The notes beneath the pieces were generated by a model that was not told the DNA's origin, did not search any database, and was given only the letters and a program-made list of their open reading frames with translations. Of a DNA stretch of 64,000 nucleotides, positions 49,128 to 59,933 are shown one piece after another. Positions within the stretch are counted from its first letter, which is position 1; each line of letters begins with the position of its first letter. A program made the translations under genes and the position numbers. The DNA is taken from positions 308,938 through 372,937 of the forward strand of contig JADLCX010000058.1 of assembly GCA_020846975.1 (NCBI GenBank), given 5' to 3'. This stretch comes from Phycisphaerales bacterium (GTDB lineage: Bacteria; Planctomycetota; Phycisphaerae; Phycisphaerales; UBA1924).

Positions 49128-51209
49128 TCAACCCATGAACAGCCGCACGATGTCGTGGTAGGTCACGATCAGGAACATCGTCGCCAGCAGCAGCAGGCCG
49201 GCGATCGAGGCGATGTTCTGCACCGCCACCGAGACGGGCCGGCCGGTGATCTGCTCGTAGAGCAGGAACACAAAGTGCCCGCCATCCGCGATCGGGATGG
49301 GTAGGAAGTTGACCACCGCGAGATTGACGCTGATGAGCGCCATGAAGAACAGCAGCCACACCAACCCGCGATCGGCCAGGATCGTGCCGACCTGGGCGAT
49401 GCCCACCGGCCCTCGCAGGTGCTCGACCTTGACCGAGCCCTGGAAAAGCCGCGCGAGCGTGAGGTAGGTCGTGATCATGACCCGCTTGGTCTCGCGCAGG
49501 CCCATGGCCAGCGCTCCCGCCGGCCCCTGGGCCTTGAGTCTGTATTGCTCGGGCTCGAAAAGGTTGGACCCGATCGCCGGCTGCCACGCAGAGACCGCCA
49601 GGACCTGCTTGTCCTGGGCGGTCAGGTTCCACACAACCTTCTCGGTCGGCTTAGGCGTCGTTCCCGCGAGCGGCAACTCGACGGTCAGTTGTACTTCCTT
49701 CTGGTCCGCGGCCGCCGCGAGTTGCGTGCGAACTTCCGCGAGCGTGCGCGTGGGTTGGCCGTTGACCTCGACAATCTTGGAACCGGGCGCGAGCCGAGGG
49801 AGTGACGAACTCGCGCCGGCGATGCCGTCCGCGGGCGAGCCCGCGACCCAGGCACCCAGCTCGGCGGAGTTGCCGAGGTTGAAGCCGATGTGGCCCTGCG
49901 GGCCCACACGAACCTCACCGAGTTCGACTTCTTTCCATCCGCCCGTCTCATCGCGACGAGCCACAATGACGCGCACCTTCTGACCTTTGTGCGATCGGAC
50001 TTCCTTGACGCCGATCGGGATGCTCGGCCACTCGATCGCGCCGATCTGCACGAACACATCGCCGGGCTTGAGCCCGGCACGTTCGGCGTTGGAATCCTGG
50101 ACGACATCCTCGACGCTCATCACCGGCAAGAGCCCGAGCACATGCTCGATCGGGCTTGCCCGGTCGCCGATCATCACCATGTCGCTCTGGAGGCGCGGCC
50201 GGGCGGGGACCGACACGCCGATCTCTTTGCCGGTGTCGCTGCGGAACCTGGCGCCGACGGCGCGCCCGTCGGCGGCGTCGATGGCCTCGCTGAGCGTGTA
50301 GAGCGAGTTGGTCGGCTCGCCGTCGACCGCGACCAGCGACATGCCCGGCTCGAGGCCCTCCAGTCCGATCTCCTGCATTTCGCGGGCAAACAGCGTCTGG
50401 CCGGCGAGGTCGGGAATCTCCCGCAGACGGTTTGACGATGCGGGTCCGACACCGATCTGCTGGATCTTCTGGATCGGCTCTACTTTCGGAACTATCTCAA
50501 AGTGAAGCACGCCCGGCACATCCTTGCGTTGGATGTCGATCGCCAGCGAGCGTCCCTTGCGGGCGATCATCGGCGCCAGCATGACGTCGTTGAACGAGAG
50601 CGGCGTTTCGCCGTCGATCGCTACCACCGTGTCGCCCGGGTGCAGGCCGGGGGCCTTCACTCCCAGCGTGCCCGCGTTGGTCGCCATGGTGGTCGCGGCG
50701 GGCGAGCCTGGCTCGATCATGCCGATTCGCGCCGGCTCGGTGCGCAATCCCAGCATGAACACCACGACGAAGAGGATCGCGGCCGTCACCAGGTTCGCGG
50801 TCACGCCCGCCGAGATCACGACCATGCGCTTCCAGGTCTTGCAGTTCTGGTACGAGTCCGGCTCATCTGAGCGGAGCGCGGGGTTGGCGTCGTCCTGTCC
50901 GAGCATCTTGACGTAGCCGCCGAACGGGAGGGCGTTGAGCCGGTACTCGGTGGTGCCGAGTCGCGGGTGCAGGCCCGTGGGCGCGAGCCTCTTGAACTCC
51001 GCCTCGCTCGAACCCCGCCGCAGACCGAGCCCGCGGCGATAACTGATCAACGCCGGTCCGAACCCGACCGCGAACGCCAGCACGCGGATCCTGGCCCATC
51101 GCGCGGCGACGAAGTGCCCCAACTCGTGGATGACGATGATCAGGCTGAAGCCCAGGACGACCAGCAGGAAGTCACCGAACTGAGACAGGCCATTGAGGAG
51201 CGAGGGCAT
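49128..51209 (-). CDS. rseP: RseP-like site-2 protease (M50) with PDZ domains
   Basis: IIVIHELGHFVAARWARIRVLAFAVGFGP; YRLNALPFGGYVKMLGQDD; NFLPIPIADGGHFVFLLYEQITGRPVS. Confidence 0.92.
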   Translation of the reverse strand: MPSLLNGLSQFGDFLLVVLGFSLIIVIHELGHFVAARWARIRVLAFAVGFGPALISYRRGLGLRRGSSEAEFKRLAPTGLHPRLGTTEYRLNALPFGGYVKMLGQDDANPALRSDEPDSYQNCKTWKRMVVISAGVTANLVTAAILFVVVFMLGLRTEPARIGMIEPGSPAATTMATNAGTLGVKAPGLHPGDTVVAIDGETPLSFNDVMLAPMIARKGRSLAIDIQRKDVPGVLHFEIVPKVEPIQKIQQIGVGPASSNRLREIPDLAGQTLFAREMQEIGLEGLEPGMSLVAVDGEPTNSLYTLSEAIDAADGRAVGARFRSDTGKEIGVSVPARPRLQSDMVMIGDRASPIEHVLGLLPVMSVEDVVQDSNAERAGLKPGDVFVQIGAIEWPSIPIGVKEVRSHKGQKVRVIVARRDETGGWKEVELGEVRVGPQGHIGFNLGNSAELGAWVAGSPADGIAGASSSLPRLAPGSKIVEVNGQPTRTLAEVRTQLAAAADQKEVQLTVELPLAGTTPKPTEKVVWNLTAQDKQVLAVSAWQPAIGSNLFEPEQYRLKAQGPAGALAMGLRETKRVMITTYLTLARLFQGSVKVEHLRGPVGIAQVGTILADRGLVWLLFFMALISVNLAVVNFLPIPIADGGHFVFLLYEQITGRPVSVAVQNIASIAGLLLLATMFLIVTYHDIVRLFMG

Positions 51210-51394
51210 CAAGGAATCCTAGGGGTGGCGTGATCGTGCGATGGGTTATCGGATAGATCGGTGTGCGGCGGGAGCGGCGGAGCGGGGAATCGCGTCGGAG
51301 CCTTCGACCCCAACGACAAGGCCCGGGCTTGACTGCCCGGGCCCTGACAGAAACCGTGGGTTGCGAGGGCCCGCGGGCGGCCCTCCATGCTCGA

Positions 51395-52132
51395 TCACTT
51401 GCTGCCGTACTTCACGTTGCAGCCGTAGGGCTTGGTATCCGACTCGGTCACCGTTTCGCCACGCAGGACCTGGTCGACGGCGAGCTTGACGTAGTTCTTG
51501 CTGTCGGGCTTGCCGGTCTTCTTGTCGTCGATCGCGCCGCGGTAGGCGAGCTTGCCGTCCTTGTCGATCACGTAGCAATGGGGGGTGGTCTTGGCGGCGT
51601 ACAGGCGACCGACCTCGCCCGACTCATCGAGAAGGATCGGATACTCGATCTTCCACTCCTTCTTCGCCTTGATGTTCAGGTCCTTGCCGTTGCCTTCCTT
51701 GCCGACACCGCTGGAGTTGATCGCCAGGAATACCACGCCCTTGTCTTTGTACTGCGCGAAAAGGTCGTTGAACGTGGTGTTGGTCTTGTGGTGCTGCACG
51801 ATCACGGGGCAGGCGGGGCTGAACCACTCAAGCACCACCACCTTGCCCTTGTAGTCGCTGAGCTTCACGGTCTTGCCGTCGGTGTCGGTGAGCGAGAACT
51901 CGGGGGCCGCGGCGCCGATCTCGGCTTTCTTGGTGTCGTGATCGTGCTTGTGACCGTCCTTGTCATCGTGCTTGTGATCGTGCTTGTCCCCATCCTTGTG
52001 GTCGTGCTTGTCGGCGGGCTGTGCCGGCTTCGCGGGGGTGGTCGGCGTCGCGGGTGTCTGCGCGAGCGCGGCCGTAGCCGACAGGGCGATGCCGGCAGCG
52101 GCAAACAGTGTGAACAGTTTCTTCGTCGTCAT
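51395..52132 (-). CDS. Secreted redoxin (AhpC/TSA-like) with His/Asp-rich linker
   Basis: Signal peptide, DKHDHKDGDKHDHKHDDKDGHKHDHDTKK, then APEFSLTDTDGKTVKLSDYKGKVVVLEWFSPACPVIVQHH. Confidence 0.9.
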   Translation of the reverse strand: MTTKKLFTLFAAAGIALSATAALAQTPATPTTPAKPAQPADKHDHKDGDKHDHKHDDKDGHKHDHDTKKAEIGAAAPEFSLTDTDGKTVKLSDYKGKVVVLEWFSPACPVIVQHHKTNTTFNDLFAQYKDKGVVFLAINSSGVGKEGNGKDLNIKAKKEWKIEYPILLDESGEVGRLYAAKTTPHCYVIDKDGKLAYRGAIDDKKTGKPDSKNYVKLAVDQVLRGETVTESDTKPYGCNVKYGSK

Positions 52133-52170
52133 TGCTCGAAAACTCCTGAATGGGGTGGATCTGACTCGAA

Positions 52171-53076
52171 TCAAGACTTGGGTGCGGGAGCGCCCGCTCC
52201 CGCGGATATTGGCTTGGTCTGAATCTCGAACCATTCCGTCACGGGTGTCGATGCCGCCGGCCCCGTTCCGGTCCGGGTCACTTCCAGCACGCCGTGCAGT
52301 TCAGGCACAACGCCGCGGGTTGTCGCAACTTGCAGTTTCAGTTGATCGCCTTTGGCGGTTCCCGACCTGATGAGCCCGTCGATCTCGCTGCAATCGCCCA
52401 GCGGATAGAACGTCAGCGAAGCCGCGCCCGCGACCTGTACGGTCGCCGTCGAACCGTTCCACTCGACTCTCGCGGCGGTGCCGATCGGCTTGGGCCATCG
52501 AGCCCTCGCTTCGGCGAACGGCCTCTTGGCTTGAGCGTTGGCCTCCGCTGGCACACCCGGTTGACCGACCGGCACGCTCACCCGAACCTCCGCATCCTCG
52601 GCGACGCACGACTCGTTGCACACCAACCAAGACAACTTGGCGGCGAAATCGGCCGTTCCCTTGGCTTCCGCCGGGACTTCAACTGGGAAGATCAGCGTTA
52701 CAGAACCTTCGTAGATGTGGTCGAGGATTTCGCCCTCCGCGACGTGTCGTTTCGGCGCCGGCCATTTCAGGCCCCCGACGGTGTAACCCGGAGGTGCGGT
52801 GATCTCAGTCTCGACCGGAAAACCGCTGTCGTTGCGGCCATTCCAGTAAATGTGCCAGTCCTTCTGGATTTGGAAGTGCACTCCCAGCCACAGTGTTTTG
52901 CCGGGCATCGCGGTGGTCGTTTCGCAGAGGAGCGACGCCCGAACCTTGGGCTTGCCGTCTGGCTGAACGACCGAAACGGCCGCCGGCTCGGCGACAGCGT
53001 GCGAGCAACCCAAACCGATCCCAATCGAAATGGTCACACCGAGGAGGCCAAGAAGCACCAAGTTGTTGATATTCAT
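52171..53076 (-). CDS. DsbD N-terminal-domain-like secreted protein
   Basis: PGKTLWLGVHFQIQKDWHIYWNGRNDSGFPVETEITAPPGYTVGGLKWPAPKR...LSWLVCNESCVAEDAEVRVSVPV. Confidence 0.8.
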   Translation of the reverse strand: MNINNLVLLGLLGVTISIGIGLGCSHAVAEPAAVSVVQPDGKPKVRASLLCETTTAMPGKTLWLGVHFQIQKDWHIYWNGRNDSGFPVETEITAPPGYTVGGLKWPAPKRHVAEGEILDHIYEGSVTLIFPVEVPAEAKGTADFAAKLSWLVCNESCVAEDAEVRVSVPVGQPGVPAEANAQAKRPFAEARARWPKPIGTAARVEWNGSTATVQVAGAASLTFYPLGDCSEIDGLIRSGTAKGDQLKLQVATTRGVVPELHGVLEVTRTGTGPAASTPVTEWFEIQTKPISAGAGAPAPKS

Positions 53077-53226
53077 ACGTTAGGCAGGTCTTATAGATAC
53101 GAACTTTATCCAAACAACCTGCAGTGGCGTTCCAAGTACTCGTTCGTTGTGGGCGCAGCGCATGCGTCAATTGCCGCAACCAATGGTACCGCCCCACGTG
53201 GCGGTGGTTTCTCGGTATTCTTAGGC

Positions 53227-53721
53227 ATGAACCACGAGAAAGCGGTGTGGAGGCGGAAACTGGCACGAGGAGCCAATCCCGGCTCGTCAGTGGGCATCCT
53301 GATGGGGTTGAGCGTGCTCGGCGCGGGGCTTGCGGGGTGCTCCGACACGATCAACGACCGGGACATTGTTTCCATCCCCCTGACGGAGGTTCGGCGGCTG
53401 TCGGAGAAGCACGGGAATGACGCCCTGTTGCTCGATTCCCGCATTCCGTCGGCGTATGACCGCGGCCACATTCCCGGCGCTGTCAACGTGCCCCGCTCCG
53501 GGATCGAGGCGGAAAAAGAGAAACTGCCTTCCCAACTCTCGTCGCCCAAGTACGTGATCGTCTACGGCGAGAACCCCGGAGATGGGTACGCGGCCGGGAT
53601 CACCAAGCGGTTGCTGCGCGCCGGACAGAAGGGCGCACGCTTGTTCCGAGGCGGAATCTCGGAATGGACTTCCGCCGGCCTGAAGCTCGACGGCACCGGC
53701 GGAGCGCCGTCCCAACCATAA
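53227..53721 (+). CDS. Rhodanese-domain lipoprotein
   Basis: Lipobox GAGLAGC; ALLLDSRIPSAYDRGHIPGAVNVP...LFRGGISEWTSAGLKLDG. Confidence 0.85.
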   Translation: MNHEKAVWRRKLARGANPGSSVGILMGLSVLGAGLAGCSDTINDRDIVSIPLTEVRRLSEKHGNDALLLDSRIPSAYDRGHIPGAVNVPRSGIEAEKEKLPSQLSSPKYVIVYGENPGDGYAAGITKRLLRAGQKGARLFRGGISEWTSAGLKLDGTGGAPSQP

Positions 53722-53785
53722 CCAGATTTGAGGCCGGATGGGCGTCGGCATCGCGCCAGAAGGCCGCAGGAGGTCGTCAAAATCC

Positions 53786-54775
53786 ATGGACTCGAACGCG
53801 ACAACCGGTTCCATCCACAACCGCGTGTACACCAACATGATGGACTGCGTGGGCAATACGCGCCTGGTCCGTCTCAACCGTGTGGTTCCCAGGGCGCACG
53901 CCGAGGTTCTGCTCAAGCTCGAGTTCGACAACCCGTTGGCGAGCGTCAAGGACCGCATCGGCAAGGCCATGATCGAGGCCGCCGAGCGTGAAGGCCGCAT
54001 CCGGCCGCGCGGCGCCCGCGGGGAGAACGACCCCGGCACGCACATCATCGAGCCGACCAGCGGCAACACGGGCATCGCACTCGCGTTCGTCTGCGCGGCC
54101 AAGGGATACAGGCTCACGCTCACGATGCCGGAATCGATGAGTCTTGAACGCCGTGCGCTGCTCAAGCACCTGGGCGCGGACCTTCAACTGACGCCCGCCG
54201 AGAAGGGCATGAAAGGCTCGCTGGCCGCGGCCACGGAGCTGCAGGCCGCGACGCCCGATTCGTTCATCCCGCAACAGTTCGACAATCCCGCCAATCCGGA
54301 GATCCACGAGGCCACCACAGGTCCCGAGATCTGGGCCGATACGGGCGGGAACATCGACGCGATCGTTTCCGGCGTGGGAACCGGCGGCACGATCACCGGT
54401 GTCACGCGGTTCATTCGCAAGTTCAAGCCCGACTTCAAGGCCATTGCCGTCGAGCCCATCACCAGCCCGGTCATCTCGGGCGGCCAGCCCGGCCTGCACA
54501 AAATCCAGGGCATCGGTGCGGGGTTCGTGCCGCGGAATCTCGACACTTCGCTGCTCAGCGGCGTCGAGTTGGTGAGCAACGACGAGGCGTTTGAGTGGGG
54601 CCGCCGGCTCGCCAAGGAGGAGGGAATCCTCGGCGGCATCTCGACCGGAGCGAACGTGTGCGTCGCAGCCCGGCTCGCCGCGAAGCCCGAGTACAAGGGC
54701 AAGCGGATCGTCACGATCGCGTGTTCGTTCGGCGAGCGGTACCTCTCGACGGTGCTTTTCCAGCCGGCGAGTTGA
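53786..54775 (+). CDS. cysK: Cysteine synthase
   Basis: [67 protein letters not shown]. Confidence 0.95.
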   Translation: MDSNATTGSIHNRVYTNMMDCVGNTRLVRLNRVVPRAHAEVLLKLEFDNPLASVKDRIGKAMIEAAEREGRIRPRGARGENDPGTHIIEPTSGNTGIALAFVCAAKGYRLTLTMPESMSLERRALLKHLGADLQLTPAEKGMKGSLAAATELQAATPDSFIPQQFDNPANPEIHEATTGPEIWADTGGNIDAIVSGVGTGGTITGVTRFIRKFKPDFKAIAVEPITSPVISGGQPGLHKIQGIGAGFVPRNLDTSLLSGVELVSNDEAFEWGRRLAKEEGILGGISTGANVCVAARLAAKPEYKGKRIVTIACSFGERYLSTVLFQPAS

Positions 54776-54986
54776 TCCGTTGAACCCGTGTGGAGCCGAG
54801 CCGCTCCGGGGATTGGGTGCATTTTCTGCGCGATCTGGTTTTGATCGCGCACGAACCGCCGCGCAAATCTGTGGCAACTCGCGATCGTTGACCGATTGGA
54901 GCGTCCGGAGTTGGCAAGTCCGTGCGTAGACGGTCGTGCCGACTTCCTGCCCAGTCGGAGACCGGGCGACCAACTCAGAGGCGCTC

Positions 54987-55460
54987 ATGGACGAGACCAC
55001 GCCCGCCGGTTCAGTTCCCTCGCCATCCTCGGCTTCACCCGCGAGCCCGCCCGCCGCCGCGGATGCCGGAGCACTCGCGGCCGAGGCGCTGCAATCCGCG
55101 CAGAAGGCTGTGACCAACCTGAGCGAGCAGGCGGCGGGGCCCTCGCCATCATCGGGCCAGCCATCCCCCCTCGACCTTCCCAAGATCACCCCGCCCGGCG
55201 GGGCTCCCGGCGCGCCCCGCGAGGCGATCGATCTCCTGGCCGACGTCAACCTGCATGTCAAGATCGAGCTCGGCCGTACTCGCATGCTTGTCGAAGATGT
55301 GCTGAGGCTCGGCGAAGGCTCGGTGGTCGAGCTCGACAAGCTCGCCGGCGACCCCGTGGATGTTTACGTCAACGATCGCCCCGTCGCCCGCGGCGAAGTG
55401 CTGGTTCTGAACGACAACTTCTGCGTGCGCATCAACGAGATCGTCTCTCAGGCGATGTAG
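54987..55460 (+). CDS. fliN: Flagellar motor switch protein FliN
   Basis: [65 protein letters not shown]. Confidence 0.95.
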   Translation: MDETTPAGSVPSPSSASPASPPAAADAGALAAEALQSAQKAVTNLSEQAAGPSPSSGQPSPLDLPKITPPGGAPGAPREAIDLLADVNLHVKIELGRTRMLVEDVLRLGEGSVVELDKLAGDPVDVYVNDRPVARGEVLVLNDNFCVRINEIVSQAM

Positions 55461-55547
55461 CGACCTCCGCTCCGCCGAAGCTCGGCAGGGGCGTGGAATC
55501 CGGAATGCAACCTGCCGGCGCGGAGCGCCGGTCTTCGCGGGGCCAGG

Positions 55548-56444
55548 ATGGCGAGAGTCCGACACACAGCACCGCCGGTCTTGTCGCGTGTTCTGGGCGT
55601 GGCGCTCGCGTGCGCCGTCGCCGCGATACCTGTGGATCCGGCACATGGCGAAGATTCTCGCGCCGCGGCGGGGGCACTCCCGGCGAACGAGTTTCGACCC
55701 CTCGGTGTGCCGACAAGCACGAACTCCGCACGCCCTTCCGAGCCGGGCGAAGCCGAGTCGGCTACATCCGGTTCATCTCCCGGCACGGGGCTTTCCGCTT
55801 CGGCCTTCCGTACCGCCGGCTCGCTCGCGCTGGTCGTGGGCCTCATCTTCACGGCCGCGAGGGTGTTCAAGCGGTTGAGCGGGGGAAAGGCCCACGGCGG
55901 CCTGGCCGCCGCGCTGGGGACCGGTGGGCCGTCACCCGCGGGGTTGATCGAGGTGTTGGGTCGCTATCCCGTCGGGCGAGGCGCGACGCTCATTCTTCTG
56001 CGACTCGACAGCCGCGTTCTTCTGCTCTCGCAGTCCGGCGGCGGCGGCTTTCCGGGCTTGCGAGCCAGATCGGTGCCGGCTTCGCTCACGACGCTCTGCG
56101 AGATCACCCGGCCCGAGGACGTAGCGTCCATCCTCGTCAGGGCTCAGGACGACGAGCAACGCACCATCGCGGCCGGCTTCAAGGAACTGCTCACGCGGTT
56201 CGATGGCGAGCCCGGCGCTTCGGATGGCGTGGAACTCGTTGATGTTCGCAAGGGCGTATTCGGACGCGAGCGGAAGGCGGTTGTTCTGCCGGTCGCCCCC
56301 GACATCGCCGAGTTGCTCGATGAGCGAGCCGACGCCGCGGTCTTTGCCGAGCCCGACAGCCGTCGAACGGGAGCATCGAGACTGCGAGAACGGCTGGCGG
56401 CCATGCGGTCGGCCGCGGCGACAAGCGGGGGGCGAGCCACGTGA
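55548..56444 (+). CDS. fliO: FliO-like flagellar protein
   Basis: Single TM GSLALVVGLIFTAARVFKRL; LIEVLGRYPVGRGATLILLRLDSRVLLLSQ; position between fliN and fliP. Confidence 0.75.
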   Translation: MARVRHTAPPVLSRVLGVALACAVAAIPVDPAHGEDSRAAAGALPANEFRPLGVPTSTNSARPSEPGEAESATSGSSPGTGLSASAFRTAGSLALVVGLIFTAARVFKRLSGGKAHGGLAAALGTGGPSPAGLIEVLGRYPVGRGATLILLRLDSRVLLLSQSGGGGFPGLRARSVPASLTTLCEITRPEDVASILVRAQDDEQRTIAAGFKELLTRFDGEPGASDGVELVDVRKGVFGRERKAVVLPVAPDIAELLDERADAAVFAEPDSRRTGASRLRERLAAMRSAAATSGGRAT

Positions 56445-57475
56445 CCTGGTGTTGCTTGTGCCATTGCGAGCACGGGATCCGGCGTCCGATCGTCGCGATT
56501 CTCGCCGTCGTTGCCGCTCTGGTTGTCGTGGCTCCGCACGCGGTCGCCGGAGGGGAGAAGGACGCGACGGTCGGGTTCAATCCTCTGACGGTCCTCGACC
56601 GGGCCGGCAGCCTGCTCGAGTCTCGCGGCGGGGTTGCGTCCGACGCTCGCGAGGATGCCGACCTGCCCGGACCCGTCGGCTGGATGACGCGCCTGGACTC
56701 GAACAGCCGCAAGGATGCCGGCAAGCCTGCTGGAAAGGGCAAGGGGCTGTCCACGCCCATCAACATCCTCCTGGTCCTGACCGTCATTTCACTCGCGCCG
56801 TCGATCATGCTGATGACGACCTGCTTCGTGCGGATCGTCGTGGTCCTCGGCCTGCTCAAGCAGGCGCTGGGCACGCAGAACCTTCCGCCGCCGCAGGTGA
56901 CCGTCGGGCTCTCGCTGTTCATGACTCTGCTCGTGATGTCGCCGACGATCGACCGCATCCACAAGGAAGCGATCGTCCCTTACAACGCCGGACAGGTCGC
57001 CGACTACGACGAACTCTGGTCCAAGGCGCGCCAGCCGATGCGGGACTTCATGTTCGACCAGATCGAACGCACGGGCAACTGGTCGAGCCTCTACATGGTG
57101 CTCAACTACCGCGGCGTGGATACCACCGACCCATCCAAACTCACGCGTGCGAGCGTGGACATGGTCTCGCTGATCCCGGCGTACATGCTCAGCGAGTTGA
57201 AGACCGCGTTCCTGATCGGCTTCAAGGTCTACCTCCCCTTCCTGGTCATCGACATGGTGATCGCGGCGATGCTCATCTCGATGGGCATGATGATGCTCCC
57301 GCCCGTGCTCATCAGCCTCCCGTTCAAGCTGCTCCTGTTCGTGCTGGTCGATGGCTGGCAACTGGTCGTCGGTTCGCTGATGCAGTCGTTCGCGACGCAT
57401 CCGCCCACTCCCCCGCCGGACTCAACCGCCACCACGCTCCACATCCCGGTCCAACTGCTCTACATGCTGACATGA
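56441..57475 (+). CDS. fliP: Flagellar biosynthesis protein FliP
   Basis: ILLVLTVISLAPSIMLMTTCFVRIVVVLGLLKQALGTQNLPPPQVTVGLSLFMTLLVMSP. Confidence 0.96.
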   Translation: MTWCCLCHCEHGIRRPIVAILAVVAALVVVAPHAVAGGEKDATVGFNPLTVLDRAGSLLESRGGVASDAREDADLPGPVGWMTRLDSNSRKDAGKPAGKGKGLSTPINILLVLTVISLAPSIMLMTTCFVRIVVVLGLLKQALGTQNLPPPQVTVGLSLFMTLLVMSPTIDRIHKEAIVPYNAGQVADYDELWSKARQPMRDFMFDQIERTGNWSSLYMVLNYRGVDTTDPSKLTRASVDMVSLIPAYMLSELKTAFLIGFKVYLPFLVIDMVIAAMLISMGMMMLPPVLISLPFKLLLFVLVDGWQLVVGSLMQSFATHPPTPPPDSTATTLHIPVQLLYMLT

Positions 57476-57786
57476 CCGGCCCCTCGCCCGTTCTTCAATC
57501 TGCTGCCCCGCCCGTTCCAGTCCTCCCCATGTACTACGACGACAACATCATCGATCTCGTCCGCGAGATGCTCATCATCACGCTCAAGATCGCCGGGCCC
57601 ATCCTGCTGGCCGGCATTGTCGTCGGGCTGGCGATCAGCCTGTTCCAGTCCATCACCTCGATCCAGGAGCAGACGCTGACATTCGTTCCGAAGATCGTCG
57701 CCATGCTCATCGTCGCCGTGGTCCTTCTCCCGTGGATCATCCAGCGGCTCGTTGAGTTCACGGTCGCGATGTTCTCCGGGTTCTGA
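57472..57786 (+). CDS. fliQ: Flagellar biosynthesis protein FliQ
   Basis: IIDLVREMLIITLKIAGPILLAGIVVGLAISLFQSITSIQEQTLTFVPKIVAMLI. Confidence 0.94.
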   Translation: MTGPSPVLQSAAPPVPVLPMYYDDNIIDLVREMLIITLKIAGPILLAGIVVGLAISLFQSITSIQEQTLTFVPKIVAMLIVAVVLLPWIIQRLVEFTVAMFSGF

Positions 57787-57819
57787 TCTCACGCGAGTTC
57801 CCGCGTTCCGAGCCGCTGC

Positions 57820-58656
57820 GTGCCCTCCCTCGCCCCCATCCTGCCGCATGTCGAGCCCTTCATGCTCGTGCTCTTCCGGCTCGGGGGCTTGTTCGTGTTC
57901 GCGCCCATGCTCGCCAGCCCGATCGTGCCGGTCCGCATCCGCACGCTTCTGGTGTTCATGCTCACCCTGGCCCTGTACCCGGCGTTGACCCTCCCCGCCG
58001 CGGCCGCGCCGCGCGAGCTCGACCTGTTCTCGCTCTCGCTCGCCGGCTTTTTCGAGATCCTGATCGGCGCCGGCATTGGTCTGCTCGCGTCGCTGCCCAT
58101 GTTCGCCGTCCAGCTCGGCGGCCTGGTTGGCGGCCAGCAACTCGGCCTCGGTCTCGCCGGCATCTACAACCCGGCGCTCGACACAGAGAGCGACGTCCTC
58201 GGTCAGATGTTCGTGTACATCGCCCTCGCGGTTTTCGCGGCGGCGGGAGGGATCGAACTCTGTTTCGTCGCGCTTGCCCACACCTTCGAGCGCATCCCGC
58301 CGGGCGCCGCCTGGCTGCACGCGACCGCGATCGTGGGCGGAAGCGACGCACGGGGCGGCGGCGCGGCCGCGGGGCTGGGGGACATGCTGCTCGGCCTCAT
58401 CTCCTCGGGCTTCGAGGTGGCGCTGCGGGTGAGCGCGCCGGTGCTGGGCATCGTGCTCGTCGAGACCCTCGCCTCGGCGTTCATCATGAAGACCATCCCG
58501 CAGATCAACATCATGTCTACGGGGTTCGCGATCAAGGTGGTTCTGGGCCTGTTCATCCTTGTCGTCTCGCTCTCGGCGCTCGGAGAGCTCATCGGCGACG
58601 AGACCCGCGCCGTCTGTGACCACATCATGCTCTGGGCGACAGCGGCTCCCCCCTAG
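57820..58656 (+). CDS. fliR: Flagellar biosynthesis protein FliR (GTG start)
   Basis: LVLFRLGGLFVFAPMLASPIVPVRIRTLLVFMLTLALYPAL; position after fliQ. Confidence 0.92.
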   Translation: MPSLAPILPHVEPFMLVLFRLGGLFVFAPMLASPIVPVRIRTLLVFMLTLALYPALTLPAAAAPRELDLFSLSLAGFFEILIGAGIGLLASLPMFAVQLGGLVGGQQLGLGLAGIYNPALDTESDVLGQMFVYIALAVFAAAGGIELCFVALAHTFERIPPGAAWLHATAIVGGSDARGGGAAAGLGDMLLGLISSGFEVALRVSAPVLGIVLVETLASAFIMKTIPQINIMSTGFAIKVVLGLFILVVSLSALGELIGDETRAVCDHIMLWATAAPP

Positions 58657-58772
58657 CGCCGGGACGCCGAGGCGCATCGACCGCGACGAGACCACATCAA
58701 GCGTTTCGTGAATGACTCATCCATTTTCCATGCCCCGCACGAGCCCTCGGCTCTCCACCCTGAGTTGCCCGC

Positions 58773-59849
58773 ATGGCCGAAGAACTCGGTGAACGAACAG
58801 AAGCCCCAACCGGTCGGCGTCGCCGCGAGGCCCGCAACCGTGGCCAGATCGCCAGGAGCACCGACCTGGGCTCCGCGGTCGATCTCATCGGCGCGTTCCT
58901 CGCACTCTCCATCATGGGGGGCGGGATTGTGACCGGGCTGGCCGCGCTCACGGCCCACCTGCTCGATTCCTCACAGTCCGGCGCGGGGATCCGACTCGCC
59001 GAGATCGACACCAGCCTCCGCAGCACCGCTTCCAAGACCGCGATGATCGCCGGGCCCTTTCTGCTGGTCATGTTCGGGATCGCCTACCTCGCCCAGTTCG
59101 CGCAGGTCGGCTGGCTCTTCACACTCCAGCCCATCCATCCAAAACTCGACCGGCTCGATCCGATGAAGGGCATCGGCCGCCTGTTCTCGCGCCGAAACAT
59201 CATCAAGAGCCTCGTCGGGATTCTCAAGCTCGCGATCCTCGGCGTCATCGCCTGGACCGTCGCCTCCGGCCACACCGCCGAACTCGCCAGCCTGCCGCGC
59301 CTCGCCGCGATGGCCGCGATCATCGTCCTCGGACGCATGATCGTCGATCTTTGCATCTGGATGCTGGCGGCGATGCTGATCCTCGGGATCATCGACTACG
59401 TCTACCAGCGCATCCAGCACACCAAGGACCTCAAGATGACCAAGCAGGAGGTCAAGGAGGAGATGCGATCGATGGAGGGCGACCTCGAGACCAAGGGCCG
59501 CCGCCTCCGCATGGCCCGCGAGATCGCGATGCAGCGCCTCCGCCAGGCCGTGCCCACCGCCGACGTCGTCGTCACCAACCCGACCCACTTCGCGGTCGCG
59601 CTCAAGTATGACGGCGATAAGATGGCCGCCCCGATGGTTGTCGCCAAGGGCGCGGACTTTCTGGCCTTCCGCATCCGCGAACTGGCCGCGGCCAACGACA
59701 TCCCCATTGTCGAGCGTCCGCCGCTGGCCCGCGCGCTCTACCACAACATCGATGTCGGCCGCACGATCCCGGCCGAACACTTCGAGGCGGTTGCGGAGAT
59801 CCTCGCGTACGTCTACCGCCTGCGGGGCCGCGAGCCCGTCGCGGCGTAA
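58773..59849 (+). CDS. flhB: Flagellar biosynthesis protein FlhB
   Basis: ERTEAPTGRRRREARNRGQIARSTDLGSAV; VVVTNPTHFAVALKYD. Confidence 0.96.
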   Translation: MAEELGERTEAPTGRRRREARNRGQIARSTDLGSAVDLIGAFLALSIMGGGIVTGLAALTAHLLDSSQSGAGIRLAEIDTSLRSTASKTAMIAGPFLLVMFGIAYLAQFAQVGWLFTLQPIHPKLDRLDPMKGIGRLFSRRNIIKSLVGILKLAILGVIAWTVASGHTAELASLPRLAAMAAIIVLGRMIVDLCIWMLAAMLILGIIDYVYQRIQHTKDLKMTKQEVKEEMRSMEGDLETKGRRLRMAREIAMQRLRQAVPTADVVVTNPTHFAVALKYDGDKMAAPMVVAKGADFLAFRIRELAAANDIPIVERPPLARALYHNIDVGRTIPAEHFEAVAEILAYVYRLRGREPVAA

Positions 59850-59933
59850 ACAAGCGTGCGAGGCGCGAGTTTCGCCAACCGTGCGCAGCGGACCCGGGTC
59901 GTTCGCCTCGCCCCGGTTCTCTCGCACCGGTCC

